Shown: positions 32,164 to 41,266 of the stretch, piece after piece
How positions within the stretch are numbered: the stretch's first letter is position 1
How the letters are laid out: every line of letters begins with the position of its first letter
Assembly (NCBI GenBank): GCA_036495525.1
Contig: DASXMR010000115.1
Location: 1 to 47,182, forward strand
Source of the DNA: DASXMR01 sp036495525
Lineage (GTDB): Bacteria; Actinomycetota; Actinomycetes; Streptosporangiales; Streptosporangiaceae
DNA length: 47,182 bases
Direction: 5' to 3'
Translations under genes and position numbers: made by a program
Notes under the pieces: generated by a model
The model's database searches: none
The model's input: only the letters and a program-made list of their open reading frames with translations
Told to the model about the DNA's origin: nothing

Positions 32164-33717
32164 ATGAGCCAGAGCGCCGACGCCGGCATCCCGGCTCCAC
32201 GGTCCGCCGCGCCGGTGCCGCGGGCAGAGGATGCGCCGGCCTCGTCCCATGATCGGGTTCCGGTACTCGCCTGGCTCATCGGGGCGGCGTTCGTCGCGGT
32301 CGAGCTCGCGGTCAGCAGCCGGTACGGCTACATGCAGGACGAGCTGTACTTCGTCGAGGCGAGCCGCCGCCTGGCGCTCGGTTACGTGGACCAGCCGGTC
32401 CTGACCCCGCTGCTCACCCGCGTCGCCGAGCTGCCCGGCCTCAGCCCGACGGCGATCCGGGTCATCCCCGCGCTGGCCGGCGGCGCGGTCGTCGTGGCCG
32501 CGGCCCGGTTCGCTGCGCTGTTCGGCGCTGGCCGCTTCGGCCGGGTGCTCGCCGCCCTCAGCATGGCCTGCACTCCCATCCTGCTAGGCGCCGATCACGT
32601 GGACAACACCACAGCGCCGGACCTGCTGGCCTGGACGGTGGTGCTGCTGTGCGTCACCACCGCGCTGCTGCGGGACCGGCCGCGGTGGTGGCTCGGCGCC
32701 GGCCTCGCGGCCGGGCTCGGGCTGGAGAACAACAACCTGATGCTCATGCTGCTGATCGCCGTGGCACTCGGGGTCCTGCTGTCGCAGCAAGCCGGCGTCC
32801 TGCGCACGCGGTGGCCGTGGCTCGGCGCCGCCATCGCCGCGCTGACCTGGGTTCCGGACCTGATCTGGCAGGCCACGCACGGATGGCCGCAGCTGGCCAT
32901 GGCATCGGCATTGCACCAGCAGAACAGCAGCGCCGCTGACTACGCGGGCGGCTTGCCTGCCCAGCTGGTCTATCTGGGCCTGGTCGGCGCCGTGCTGGGC
33001 GTCGCCGGGTTCATCAGGCTCTGGCGGACGCCCGAGCTGCGGTTCATCGCCGTCGCGGTGACGGTCGTCGTGGTGTACGTGCTGGCCTGGGTGCCGGGCA
33101 AGGTCTACTACGCCGACGGCGTGGCCGCTGCTGTGCTCGGGGCCGGTGCCGTGTCCGCCGAGCGATCGACCGCCCGGCTGCGGCACCGTCGGCCGCTGCG
33201 CGACGGCGTGCTCGCCGTCATGCTGGTCAGCACGGCACTGATCGTGATCACCGTCCTGCCCATCGTGCCGATCGGCGCCGTGCACAAGCTGCCGGCCTCC
33301 AGCCAGCAGAGCGCCGCTGTGGGCAACACCGTCGGCTGGCCGCAGCTCGTCAGCGCGGTCGCCGCGCATGACACGGCGCGGGCAACCGGCGGCCAGCAGC
33401 CGACATCGATCTTCACCGGGTATTACGCCGAGGCGGCCGCGCTTGACGTGCTGGGCTCAGCCGACCACCTGCCGCCGGTGCTCTCCGGCCACAACGCGTA
33501 CTGGACGTGGGGGCCTGGACACGCTTCCGACCAGACCGTGCTCGTGGTCGACGCGCTAGGCCGCCTGCGTCCCTATTTCGCCAGCTGCCGCCTGCTCAGC
33601 ACCTACCACGCTCCGTACCAGGTCCAGAACGACTGGACCCCCATCCAGATCGGCCTGTGCACCGGGCCGACGGCTAGCTGGCAGGCCCTATGGCCCCGGC
33701 TGAAGCACTACCAGTGA
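32164..33717 (+). CDS. GT39/ArnT-like integral membrane glycosyltransferase
   Basis: This 517-residue protein has many transmembrane helices and the N-terminal loop SSRYGYMQDELYFVEASRRL then GYVDQPVLTPLLTRV (about residues 55-90). The DE pair in that loop is the catalytic acidic site of PMT/ArnT-type (GT-C fold) transferases that use polyprenyl-phosphate sugars. A further motif ADHVDNTTAPDLLAWTVV follows at about 140. The C-terminal 130 residues are extracellular-like, with SGHNAYWTWGPGH. It probably adds a sugar to a cell-envelope acceptor on the outer face of the membrane. ATG 32164 is chosen over the upstream frame on its GGGAAGG. It stands alone. Confidence 0.82.
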   Translation: MSQSADAGIPAPRSAAPVPRAEDAPASSHDRVPVLAWLIGAAFVAVELAVSSRYGYMQDELYFVEASRRLALGYVDQPVLTPLLTRVAELPGLSPTAIRVIPALAGGAVVVAAARFAALFGAGRFGRVLAALSMACTPILLGADHVDNTTAPDLLAWTVVLLCVTTALLRDRPRWWLGAGLAAGLGLENNNLMLMLLIAVALGVLLSQQAGVLRTRWPWLGAAIAALTWVPDLIWQATHGWPQLAMASALHQQNSSAADYAGGLPAQLVYLGLVGAVLGVAGFIRLWRTPELRFIAVAVTVVVVYVLAWVPGKVYYADGVAAAVLGAGAVSAERSTARLRHRRPLRDGVLAVMLVSTALIVITVLPIVPIGAVHKLPASSQQSAAVGNTVGWPQLVSAVAAHDTARATGGQQPTSIFTGYYAEAAALDVLGSADHLPPVLSGHNAYWTWGPGHASDQTVLVVDALGRLRPYFASCRLLSTYHAPYQVQNDWTPIQIGLCTGPTASWQALWPRLKHYQ

Positions 33718-33822
33718 CGCCGGCCAGAGGGCGTAGCTGGCTTGCGCCGCTGGTGCGGTCAGCCAGCGCGCCCGGCCTTGGCAGCAGTGCGCCAGCTGAC
33801 GCTGCCGGAGTGCGCCTGGCGG

Positions 33823-34452
33823 CTACTGGCCCTGCTGGAACGCCGGCGGGGGTGTCGACCGGGTCACGGCCGGCATCTCACCGGTGCTCGGCGTGAACGA
33901 GCTCGCCGCCGCCACGGTCTCGGCCGCCTCGCCTTCCTCGTAGCCGTCGAAGACCGCCGCGTCCTCGGCGTCCCTGGCGGAGATCATCGAGAACCTGCCC
34001 ATGGCGATGCCGCCGACCAGGATCAGCAGCGCGCCGACGGCGATGAAGAACCCCAGCTGCTCGGCGTACTGCTGCAGGTCGGGCCGGCTGCCGAACAGCG
34101 TGCCAGTGACCGGCGTGCCCGGCGAGAACGTAACGCCGGTCAGCACAACCGAAGTGAACTGCGCGCCAGTGATGAACCAAGCGCCGGCCAGGACGGCGAG
34201 CAGGCCGCCGAGGATGCCGGCGCCCCGGTTGCGTGTCATGGCCGCCAGCAGGCCGCCTACCACCGCCACCGCGCCGGGGACTACCGACAGGTACAGCCGC
34301 CCGGAGTTCCAGGCCCATGCCCTGTCCGGCGTATAGGCGAAGTGGAAGTAGGGGCCGATGAACGGCACGATGCCGCCCCACAGGCCCAGCAGCACCAGCA
34401 GCAGCCCGCAGACACTGCCCCGGTTCCGCGCGATGCGTACAGCTCCGTCCAT
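33823..34452 (-). CDS. Hypothetical four-helix membrane protein with Ser/Thr/Pro-rich tail
   Basis: This 209-residue protein has hydrophobic segments near SVCGLLLVLLGLWGGIVPFI, LYLSVVPGAVAVVGGLLAAM, GILGGLLAVLAGAWFITGAQ and LGFFIAVGALLILVGGIAMG, then an acidic, flexible C-terminal tail of about 60 residues. Between helices 1 and 2 a loop YFHFAYTPDRAWAWNSGR is conserved-looking. No family recognised. It is divergent from selA across a 139-base gap that holds TAATC/GATTA (34472-34476, 34481-34485), a small inverted repeat near its promoter. It is convergent with the GT39 gene. Confidence 0.6.
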   Translation of the reverse strand: MDGAVRIARNRGSVCGLLLVLLGLWGGIVPFIGPYFHFAYTPDRAWAWNSGRLYLSVVPGAVAVVGGLLAAMTRNRGAGILGGLLAVLAGAWFITGAQFTSVVLTGVTFSPGTPVTGTLFGSRPDLQQYAEQLGFFIAVGALLILVGGIAMGRFSMISARDAEDAAVFDGYEEGEAAETVAAASSFTPSTGEMPAVTRSTPPPAFQQGQ

Positions 34453-34591
34453 AACAAGACCACCCTCTACCTAATCGGGTGATTAAGACTTCCACAAGAG
34501 GGGTACCCGATGCGGGCGACCTAATGCAAAGTGATGGTAAACCCGAACAAAGACCAGCAAGCACGGGCCTGAACTTGGGTCGCCTGCAGGT

Positions 34592-35914
34592 ATGGTCGCG
34601 CTCGTGGACGTCCGCCGGCTGGTTCCGCGCACTGACGCGGTCCTGGCTGATCCGAGGCTGACCGCCGCGCAGTCGCGGCTGGGCAGGCAGATTGTCATCT
34701 CGGCGGTGCGGCTGGCTCAGGAGCGCGCCAGGACGGGCGAGATCGCCCCGGCCGAGGTCGCCGATGCGGCGGTGGCCGGCCTGCCGCCGCTGGCCTCCAC
34801 GCTGACTCCGGTGATCAACGCCACCGGAGTGCTGCTGCACACCAACCTCGGCCGCGCCCCGCTGTCCGCTGCCGCGCAGGCCGCCGTGCAGGCAGCGGCC
34901 GCCTGCACTGACCTGGAATTCGACCTGGCGGCCGGCATCCGCAGTCGCCGTGGCGCCGGCCTGCTCGCGGCGCTGGCCAGTGCCGTCCCGGACGCCGAGG
35001 CGGTGCACGCGGTGAACAACAACGCCGCGGCGCTCGTGCTCGCGGCGACCGCGCTGGCGGCCGGCCGGGAGATCGTCGTCAGCCGCGGCGAGCTGATCGA
35101 GATCGGCGACGGATTCCGGCTGCCCGACCTGCTGCAGTCCACCGGCGCCCGGATCCGCGAGGTCGGCACCACGAACCGGACGACCGCAGCCGACTACGCG
35201 GCGGCGATCGGCCCGGACACCGGCTTCGTGCTCAAGGTCCATCCGTCCAACTACCGGATCGAGGGATTCACCGCCAGCGCCAGCGTCTCCGACCTGGCCG
35301 CCCTGCCGGTGCCGGTGGTCGGCGACATCGGCTCCGGGCTGCTGGCACCGCATCCGCTGCTGCCGGACGAACCGGACGCGGCGTCCTGGCTCCAGGCCGG
35401 GGCTGCCCTGGTAACCGCCAGCGGCGACAAGCTGCTCGGCGGCCCGCAGGCGGGGCTGCTGCTCGGCCGCGAGTCGCTGGTCCGAGCGCTGGCCAGGCAT
35501 CCGCTGGCACGGGCGCTGCGGCTGGACAAGCTGGCCATCGCGGCGCTCGAGGCGACCCTGGCCGGGCCGCCGGTACCGGTGGCAGAGGCCCTTTCCGTCT
35601 CCGCCGCCACCCTGACCGGGCGGGCAGAACGAATAGTCACCGAACTGGCCACCGCCAGCATCGACGCCCGGCAGGTGATAACTCAGGCCGCCGTGGGCGG
35701 CGGCGGGGCTCCCGGCGTGCCGCTGCCGAGCGCGGCCGTCAGCCTTCCGGCGTCGCTCGCGCTGCCACTGCGGGCCGGCCAGCCGGTACGCCGCGGCTCG
35801 ATGCCCGCGGTCGTCGGCCGGATCGACGAGGGACGCCTGCTGCTCGACCTGCGCGCGGTGGCACCCGACGACGACGCGGCGCTGGCTACCGCCGTGATAG
35901 CGGCTGCGGGGTAG
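34592..35914 (+). CDS. selA: SelA: L-seryl-tRNA(Sec) selenium transferase
   Basis: This 440-residue PLP enzyme converts Ser-tRNA-Sec to Sec-tRNA-Sec using selenophosphate. The N-terminal region DVRRLVPRTDAVLADPRL recognises the tRNA. The core shows PVINATGVLLHTNLGRAPLS (about residues 75-94), VHAVNNNAAALVLAATALAA, KVHPSNYRIEGFTASASVSD, GDIGSGLL and the PLP lysine region TASGDKLLGGPQAGLLLGR (about 275). ATG 34592 is reported; GTG 34604 is an alternative, since TATGGT at 34591-34596 would start a leaderless message there. selB follows after 2 bases. Confidence 0.94.
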   Translation: MVALVDVRRLVPRTDAVLADPRLTAAQSRLGRQIVISAVRLAQERARTGEIAPAEVADAAVAGLPPLASTLTPVINATGVLLHTNLGRAPLSAAAQAAVQAAAACTDLEFDLAAGIRSRRGAGLLAALASAVPDAEAVHAVNNNAAALVLAATALAAGREIVVSRGELIEIGDGFRLPDLLQSTGARIREVGTTNRTTAADYAAAIGPDTGFVLKVHPSNYRIEGFTASASVSDLAALPVPVVGDIGSGLLAPHPLLPDEPDAASWLQAGAALVTASGDKLLGGPQAGLLLGRESLVRALARHPLARALRLDKLAIAALEATLAGPPVPVAEALSVSAATLTGRAERIVTELATASIDARQVITQAAVGGGGAPGVPLPSAAVSLPASLALPLRAGQPVRRGSMPAVVGRIDEGRLLLDLRAVAPDDDAALATAVIAAAG

Positions 35915-35916
35915 CC

Positions 35917-37722
35917 ATGCACGTCATTGCCACCGCTGGGCACGTGGATCACGGCAAGTCGACGCTGCTGCGGGCGCTCACCGGCACCGAGCCTGACCGC
36001 TGGGAAGAAGAGCAGCGCCGCGGGCTGACCATCGACCTCGGCTTTGCCTGGCTCACCCTGCCGACGGGGGAGCGGCTCGCGTTCGTCGACGTGCCCGGGC
36101 ACGAGCGGTTCGTGCCGAACATGATGGCCGGCGTCGGGCCGGTGCCCGCCGTGCTGTTCGTCGTGGCTGCCGACGAGGGCTGGAAGCCGCAGTCAGCCGA
36201 GCACCTGGCCGTGCTGGACGCGCTGGGCATCAGGCACGGCCTGCTGGTCATCACCAGGTCGGATCTCGCCGATCCCGGCGAGGCCAGGGCCGAGGCTGCC
36301 AAGCACCTGGCTAAGTCAAGTCTCGGCGAGCTGCCGGCCGTCGCGGTCAGCGCGGTCACTGGCGAGGGCATGACGGAACTGGTGGACGCGCTCGGCTGCC
36401 TGGCCGCCAGCTTGCCGCAGCCTGATCCTGGCGCACCCGTCAGGCTCTGGGTGGACCGCTCATTCAGCATCACCGGCAGCGGCACCGTGGTGACCGGCAC
36501 GCTGCAGGCCGGGACCGTGCACATCGACGACGAACTGCTGGCCACTCCGTCGATGCAGCCGGTAAGGGTGCGCGCCATCCAGGCGCTCGGCGAGGACGTG
36601 CACGAGGTCAGCGGCGTGGCCAGGGTCGCGCTCAACCTACGCGGGGTCAGCCGCGACAAGCTGACCAGGGGCATGGCGCTAGTGCACCCTGGCCGCTGGA
36701 CGATGACCGACACGCTCGATGTCCGGCTGACCGCTCAGCATCCGGCCGCCAACGGCCAGCAGCCGCCGCCGGTGCCGCGGATGCTGACGCTGCACGCCGG
36801 GTCGGCCAGGACGCTGGCCAAGGTCCGCCCGCTCGCGCCCGGCCTGGCCCGGCTCTCCCTGCGGGACCCGCTGCCACTGCATGTCGGCGATCGGGTGCTG
36901 CTGCGCGATCCGGGCGCCGCCACCGCCGAGCAGCGTCAGGTGCTCGGCGCGACGGTGCTGGACGTGGTGCCCCCCGCGCTGGCCAGGCGCGGCGCGGCTG
37001 CCGCGGCCGCGCGCGAGATGACCCGCTGGCCTGACCGGCCGGGGTCAGCCGACTTGCTGCGCCGTCATGGCCTGCTGCGCGCGAGCACGCTGCTCGCGAT
37101 GGGCGTGTCCGAGCATCCGGATCCGGTCACCGGCGAGTGGCTGCTGGATCCCGGCTACCGGACGGTGCTCTCGGCCAGGGTCGGCGAGGCGGTGGCCGCG
37201 CACGCGCGGCAGCAGCCGCTGGCACGCGGGCTGCCGGTGGACGCGGTCAGGGGCATGCTCGGCCTGCCCGACCGCCGCCTGGTAGAGGCCCTGGTGCAGC
37301 CGCCGCTCGAGGTCAAGGACGGCATCGTGGTCAGCGCCGAGCCGCCGGGCGGGGAAGCGGCGGCCACCCTGATCGGCGCCGTCGAGTCGGCCGTGGCGCA
37401 GCTGAGGGCCGACCTGGACAAGGCGCCGTTCGTCGCGCCTGATGCCGAGCGGCTGCGGCAGCTGCGGCTCGACCGGCGGGCCATCGCCGCTGCGGCGCGG
37501 GCTGGCCTGCTGCTGCGGATCAGCGACCAGGTCGTGCTCGCACCCGGCGCGGACGAGGCGGCAGCCGGGATCCTGGCCACCCTGCCGCAGCCGTTCACGG
37601 CAGCCGACGCCCGGCAGGCGCTGCACACGACCAGGCGGATCGCGATCCCGCTGCTGGAGTACCTGGACCGCGCTGGGGTAACCGAGCGGCTGCCTGACGA
37701 CCGCCGGCTGCTGCGCCAGTAG
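35917..37722 (+). CDS. selB: SelB: selenocysteine-specific translation elongation factor
   Basis: This 601-residue GTPase brings Sec-tRNA-Sec to the ribosome at SECIS-marked UGA codons. G motifs are clear: GHVDHGKSTLLRAL (residues 7-20), the switch/T region RGLTIDLGFAWL, DVPGHERFVPNMMAG and VITRSDLAD. EF-Tu-like domains 2 and 3 follow (FSITGSGTVVTGTLQAGTVH). The C-terminal 230 residues are winged-helix repeats (FVAPDAERLRQLRLDRRAI, FTAADARQALHTTRRIAIPL), which bind the SECIS hairpin loop. ATG 35917 lies 2 bases after the selA stop, so the genes are coupled. A tandem-repeat stretch starts right after its stop. Confidence 0.95.
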   Translation: MHVIATAGHVDHGKSTLLRALTGTEPDRWEEEQRRGLTIDLGFAWLTLPTGERLAFVDVPGHERFVPNMMAGVGPVPAVLFVVAADEGWKPQSAEHLAVLDALGIRHGLLVITRSDLADPGEARAEAAKHLAKSSLGELPAVAVSAVTGEGMTELVDALGCLAASLPQPDPGAPVRLWVDRSFSITGSGTVVTGTLQAGTVHIDDELLATPSMQPVRVRAIQALGEDVHEVSGVARVALNLRGVSRDKLTRGMALVHPGRWTMTDTLDVRLTAQHPAANGQQPPPVPRMLTLHAGSARTLAKVRPLAPGLARLSLRDPLPLHVGDRVLLRDPGAATAEQRQVLGATVLDVVPPALARRGAAAAAAREMTRWPDRPGSADLLRRHGLLRASTLLAMGVSEHPDPVTGEWLLDPGYRTVLSARVGEAVAAHARQQPLARGLPVDAVRGMLGLPDRRLVEALVQPPLEVKDGIVVSAEPPGGEAAATLIGAVESAVAQLRADLDKAPFVAPDAERLRQLRLDRRAIAAAARAGLLLRISDQVVLAPGADEAAAGILATLPQPFTAADARQALHTTRRIAIPLLEYLDRAGVTERLPDDRRLLRQ

Positions 37723-37725
37723 CCG

Positions 37726-37769
37726 GACCGCGAGCAGAGCCAGACCGCGAGCAGAGCCAGACCGCGAGC
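37726..37769. repeat. 17-bp tandem repeat after selB, with related downstream copies
   Basis: The unit GACCGCGAGCAGAGCCA occurs at 37726-37742 and 37743-37759, with a third partial copy from 37760. Further degenerate copies built on CCGCGAGCTGCCGGGC lie at about 37790-37845. The array fills most of the gap between selB and the convergent oxidase gene, with no coding sense. Confidence 0.7.
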
Positions 37770-37881
37770 GGCCGGGCGGCAGGCTGCCGGACCGCGAGCT
37801 GCCGGGCGCCAGGTAGCCGGCCGCGAGCTGCCGGGCAGCCAGCCGTCGGGCAGCAAGCTGCCGTCGGCGCCGGCAGTGGCG

Positions 37882-39024
37882 TTAGCGGTAGGCGCGATCT
37901 GCGAACCTGGCGATGCTCCAGGCGCCTGCCTCCGGTGGGGGCCGGTCGGCGGCGATCCAGCGGGCGAGCGCCAGCCCGGTCGCCGGGGCATTGAGGATCC
38001 CCGTCCGGAAGTGGCCCGAGGTGAGCCACGCGTTGCCGAGGCCGGGAACACGGTCGATGACGGGGCGGCCGTCCGGGTGCCGCGGCCGGAAGCAGCACCA
38101 CTGATGCGAGATGGCGGTGCCGCGAATCGCCGGCAGCGCCGACCGCAGGCTGGCCACGATCGACTCGACGACTTCGGGGCGCACCGCCGGGCTCTGGTCG
38201 CCGACGTCAAACGTGCCCCCGGCCAGCAGCCGGCCGTCCTCCAGCGGGGTGGCGACCGGTGCTACCGTGCACGGCAGCCGCACCGGCGCCGGCTCGGTCA
38301 CCAGCAGGTGGCCCTTGACCCGGTCAGCCGGGACGTCCATCTCCAGGCCGTCGATCATCGGTGGCAGCCCGGTGGCGAATACGACCGCGCCAGGCTCGAT
38401 GATCCCGGCGGACGTGGCAACGCTGACGATCCGGTCGCCGCGCACGGTGACGCCGGTCGCGGCGACCCCGGTCGCGACGGCCGGCAGGTCGGCCGCGAGC
38501 CTGGCCAGTGACCGCAGCGGGTTCACTCTCGCCTGACGACGGACCAGCGCGCCCGCCAGGTGCCAGGCGAGGCCCGGCACAAGCGCGGCGACCTCGCTGG
38601 CGCGCAGCCACTCCACCGACGCGTGCGGCTCGGCGCCGATCCCGGCCTCCGGCACCAGGCCGATCCAGTCCAGCTCGATGAGCCCGACGCCGCCCGGCGT
38701 GACCTGCTCCAGGTAACGCCAGCGCTCCAGGCTCGCGCGCTCCAGGTCGACGAATGTCTCCGGGTCGCTCCACTGGTGCGGCTCGGGGATGAGCAGGCCG
38801 GTGGCGCCGCCGGTGGCCCCGGCACCGAGCCTGCCCGCCTCGATCAGCTGCACCGAGCCCAGGCCGGCGTCCAGGCACGAGATCGCGGTGGCGACGCCGA
38901 GGATCCCGCCGCCGACGACGAGCACGTCCGGCCGCGGCTCGGCGATCGATCCCGCGTCGCGGCCGAGCACCGCCCGCTCGTCATCGGTGAGCTGATCGCG
39001 CCAGATGGCGCTGAGCACGGTCAT
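37882..39024 (-). CDS. FAD-dependent D-amino acid oxidase-like (DAO family) protein
   Basis: This 380-residue flavoprotein has a Rossmann fold set about 30 residues in: DVLVVGGGILGVATAISCLD (about 33-52), then IEAGRLGAGATGGATGLL. The DAO C-terminal signature is AISHQWCCFRPRHPDGRPVI, GLGNAWLTSGHFRTGILNAP and GLALARWI, as in glycine/sarcosine/D-amino acid oxidases. ThiO-like glycine oxidation is possible, but no thiamine genes adjoin. ATG 39024 is used; the leading 30 residues before the FAD fold resemble those of some related oxidases. It is convergent with selB. Confidence 0.85.
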   Translation of the reverse strand: MTVLSAIWRDQLTDDERAVLGRDAGSIAEPRPDVLVVGGGILGVATAISCLDAGLGSVQLIEAGRLGAGATGGATGLLIPEPHQWSDPETFVDLERASLERWRYLEQVTPGGVGLIELDWIGLVPEAGIGAEPHASVEWLRASEVAALVPGLAWHLAGALVRRQARVNPLRSLARLAADLPAVATGVAATGVTVRGDRIVSVATSAGIIEPGAVVFATGLPPMIDGLEMDVPADRVKGHLLVTEPAPVRLPCTVAPVATPLEDGRLLAGGTFDVGDQSPAVRPEVVESIVASLRSALPAIRGTAISHQWCCFRPRHPDGRPVIDRVPGLGNAWLTSGHFRTGILNAPATGLALARWIAADRPPPEAGAWSIARFADRAYR

Positions 39025-39086
39025 GTCCCCATCCTCGGTCGGCGGCCCGGCGCCACTGCGGCCGGCGGGCCTGGCTGACCGAAATG

Positions 39087-39758
39087 CTAGTCAGTAGACC
39101 AGCCGGGCCGGACCAGGCCTGACTCATAGGCTGCCACGACGAGTTGCGCCCGGTCCCGCGCGCCGAGCTTCATCATCGTCCTCGACACGTGCGTTTTGGC
39201 CGTCAGCGGGCTGATCACCAGGTGCTGCGCGATCTGAGCGTTGGTCATACCGTCGCCGACCAGCGCGAGCACCTCCCGCTCCCGGTCGGTCAGCACCGCG
39301 ATCGCGCCAGCCCCGGCGGGCCCTGGCTTGGCCCGCGCCGCGTACTCGGTAATGAGCCGCCTGGTGATCCCCGGCGACAGCAGCGCGTCTCCGGCGGCCG
39401 CCGCGCGCACGCCCCTGGCCAGCTCTTCCGGCTCGCTGTTCTTCACCAGGAATCCGGCCGCCCCGAGCCTGATCGCCTCGAACACGTACTCATCGAGCGC
39501 GAACGTGGTCAGGATCACCACGTGCACGTCGGCCAGGTCGCTGTCGCCCACGATGCGCCTGGTCGCCTCGAGCCCGTCCATCCCCGGCATCCTGATGTCC
39601 ATCAGCACGACGTCGGGGCGCAGCTGCGCCGCCAGTGACACCGCAGGCTCGCCGTCGTCGGCCTCACCGACCACGGTCACGTCAGGCTCGAGCTCGAGCA
39701 GAGCGCGGATGCCGGCCCGCAGCAGCGCCTGGTCGTCGACCAGCAGTACCGAGATCAC
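39087..39758 (-). CDS. NarL/LuxR-type response regulator
   Basis: This 223-residue two-component regulator has a receiver domain with acidic pocket LLVDDQ, phospho-acceptor Asp in DVVLMDIRMPGMDGLE (about 54), Thr in VVILTTFALDEYV, and Lys in FLVKNSEPEEL. The C-terminal HTH is LTDREREVLALVGDGMTNAQ followed by VISPLTAKTHVSR (about 155-195). GTG 39758 overlaps the stop of the histidine kinase gene (GTGA), so the two are a cognate pair. Targets unknown. Confidence 0.92.
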   Translation of the reverse strand: MISVLLVDDQALLRAGIRALLELEPDVTVVGEADDGEPAVSLAAQLRPDVVLMDIRMPGMDGLEATRRIVGDSDLADVHVVILTTFALDEYVFEAIRLGAAGFLVKNSEPEELARGVRAAAAGDALLSPGITRRLITEYAARAKPGPAGAGAIAVLTDREREVLALVGDGMTNAQIAQHLVISPLTAKTHVSRTMMKLGARDRAQLVVAAYESGLVRPGWSTD

Positions 39759-41266
39759 CGCGCAAGCCCGAGCGGCAGCCGGGCGCTGACCAGGAAGCCG
39801 CCAGCCGGGCGCGGTCCGGCCTGCAGGGTCCCGTGCAGCGCGGCCGCCCGCTCGCGCATGCCGGCCAGGCCGTTGCCACTGCCTGCGTCGGTGCCAGCGC
39901 CCGGCGCGCCGCCGCCGTCGTCCTCCACCAGGATGCGCAGGTCAGCGGGCCCGTACTCGATCCGCAGCCGGACCCTGGTGCCGGGGCCGCCGTGCCGCAC
40001 CGCGTTAGTCAGCGCCTCCTGCACAATCCGGTAGGCGCCCTGGTCGAGCGGCGCGGGCAGCGGCGGCTGGGCACCCGCCGTCTCCTGCCGGACGGTGAGC
40101 CCGGCCGCCCTTGTGCCGCCGATGACGGTGGCGAGGTCGCTGCTACGCGAGATCAGCGGGGCCGGGCGCAGCGCGCCCGGCCAGGACGGCAGTCCCGGCT
40201 GTGCCTGGCCGCCGTTACCGTCAGCCGCCGGGGCCGGCCGGCCATGCCGAGCTGCCGGGTCAGCCAGGCTAGCGCTGACCCTGGCTGAGCCGGCACCGGT
40301 TCCGATGACGCCGGGCCCGCCCCCCGCGGAGCCCTGCCCGGCTGGCCGCCGGGCCCGGCCAGCCGAGCTCACCGTGCCTGCCGGGCTCACCGCGCCGGCA
40401 GAGCTCACCGGGCCGGCCGCCTCGCTGCCATCCGGCGAGCCGGGATCCGCCGGCGGCCGGCCCCCTTCCGGTGGGGATGCCAGGTCCGCTGAGCGACCGC
40501 CATCGGGACCGGCGGTGGTGCGGAGCGCATCGAGCACCGTGCGCAGCTCAGACAGGGCCCGGTTGCCGGCGTCCTTGATCGCGGTCAGCGAGCCTGCTGC
40601 CTTGGACGGCTCGCGCTCGATCATGGCGAGCCCGACGTTGGCCTGGACGGTGATCAGCGCAAGCTGGTGGGCCAGGATGTCGTGCAGGTCCTGCGCGATG
40701 CGCAGCCGCTCCTCGCCCGCCTGACGGCGGGCGTGCTCCGCTCGCGCCTGCTCGGCTGCGATGGCCTCCTCGGTCTCGGCCCGGCGCGCCCGGGCCCGGA
40801 TCCGGAATAGCTCGGCAGCTGCCGCGAAGACCAGCAGCCAGGCGGCCAGCCCGCCGAACTGGGCGGCGGTGGGCAGCCGGTTGCCGTGCAGCACCGGGCC
40901 GGCGCAGGTGGATATCAGGTAGCCGACTGCCAGCACGGCGTAGCTGACGCGCCGGTCGCCACGCAAGATCGCGGTGCAGAACGCGACGATCAGCGGAAGG
41001 TAGATCGGGCCAGCCGGGTAGCCGATCTGGTTGTAAGCAAGAACTGAGCCGAACACGATCAGCAGCACGACGGTGGGATACAGCCGCCGCCAGGCCAGCG
41101 CGCCGCACGAGGTGAGGGCGAGCAGGTACCCGGCCGTCCCGAGCGGGGTTGCGTGCTGACCCCAGCCGTGCCGGCTGCTGGCATAGCTGCCCGTCAGCGT
41201 GACCACGGCCAGCCCGGCGGCAAGCAGGGCATCCCGGCCGGGCGGCCGGCCAGTAGTCCAGATCAA
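39755..41266 (-). CDS. Sensor histidine kinase (HisKA_3 type) with long disordered insertion
   Basis: This 503-residue kinase has an N-terminal membrane domain with about 4-6 helices (residues 10-150), then a coiled coil and dimerisation/phospho-acceptor helix with His195 in RIAQDLHDILAHQLALITVQ. The ATPase domain follows at about 405-500: AYRIVQEALTNAVRHGGPGT, DDGGGAPGAG, GNGLAGMRERAAALHG. Between them, residues 251-372 (40151-40516) are a Gly/Pro/Ser/Ala-rich insertion with loose SAGxVSPAG repeats, far longer than usual. The start is TTG 41266, with AGGAGG 6 bases upstream. It is the partner of the overlapping response regulator. Confidence 0.9.
   Translation of the reverse strand: MIWTTGRPPGRDALLAAGLAVVTLTGSYASSRHGWGQHATPLGTAGYLLALTSCGALAWRRLYPTVVLLIVFGSVLAYNQIGYPAGPIYLPLIVAFCTAILRGDRRVSYAVLAVGYLISTCAGPVLHGNRLPTAAQFGGLAAWLLVFAAAAELFRIRARARRAETEEAIAAEQARAEHARRQAGEERLRIAQDLHDILAHQLALITVQANVGLAMIEREPSKAAGSLTAIKDAGNRALSELRTVLDALRTTAGPDGGRSADLASPPEGGRPPADPGSPDGSEAAGPVSSAGAVSPAGTVSSAGRARRPAGQGSAGGGPGVIGTGAGSARVSASLADPAARHGRPAPAADGNGGQAQPGLPSWPGALRPAPLISRSSDLATVIGGTRAAGLTVRQETAGAQPPLPAPLDQGAYRIVQEALTNAVRHGGPGTRVRLRIEYGPADLRILVEDDGGGAPGAGTDAGSGNGLAGMRERAAALHGTLQAGPRPAGGFLVSARLPLGLAR

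Noticed and set aside
31870..32252. Short plus-strand frames before the GT39 gene
   Set aside because: Arg/Gly-rich, no start context and no similarity pattern; treated as non-coding.
37155..38210. 351-residue minus-strand frame overlapping selB and the oxidase gene
   Set aside because: Ser/Arg/Ala-rich sequence crossing the repeat array; no motif. selB on the plus strand is complete.
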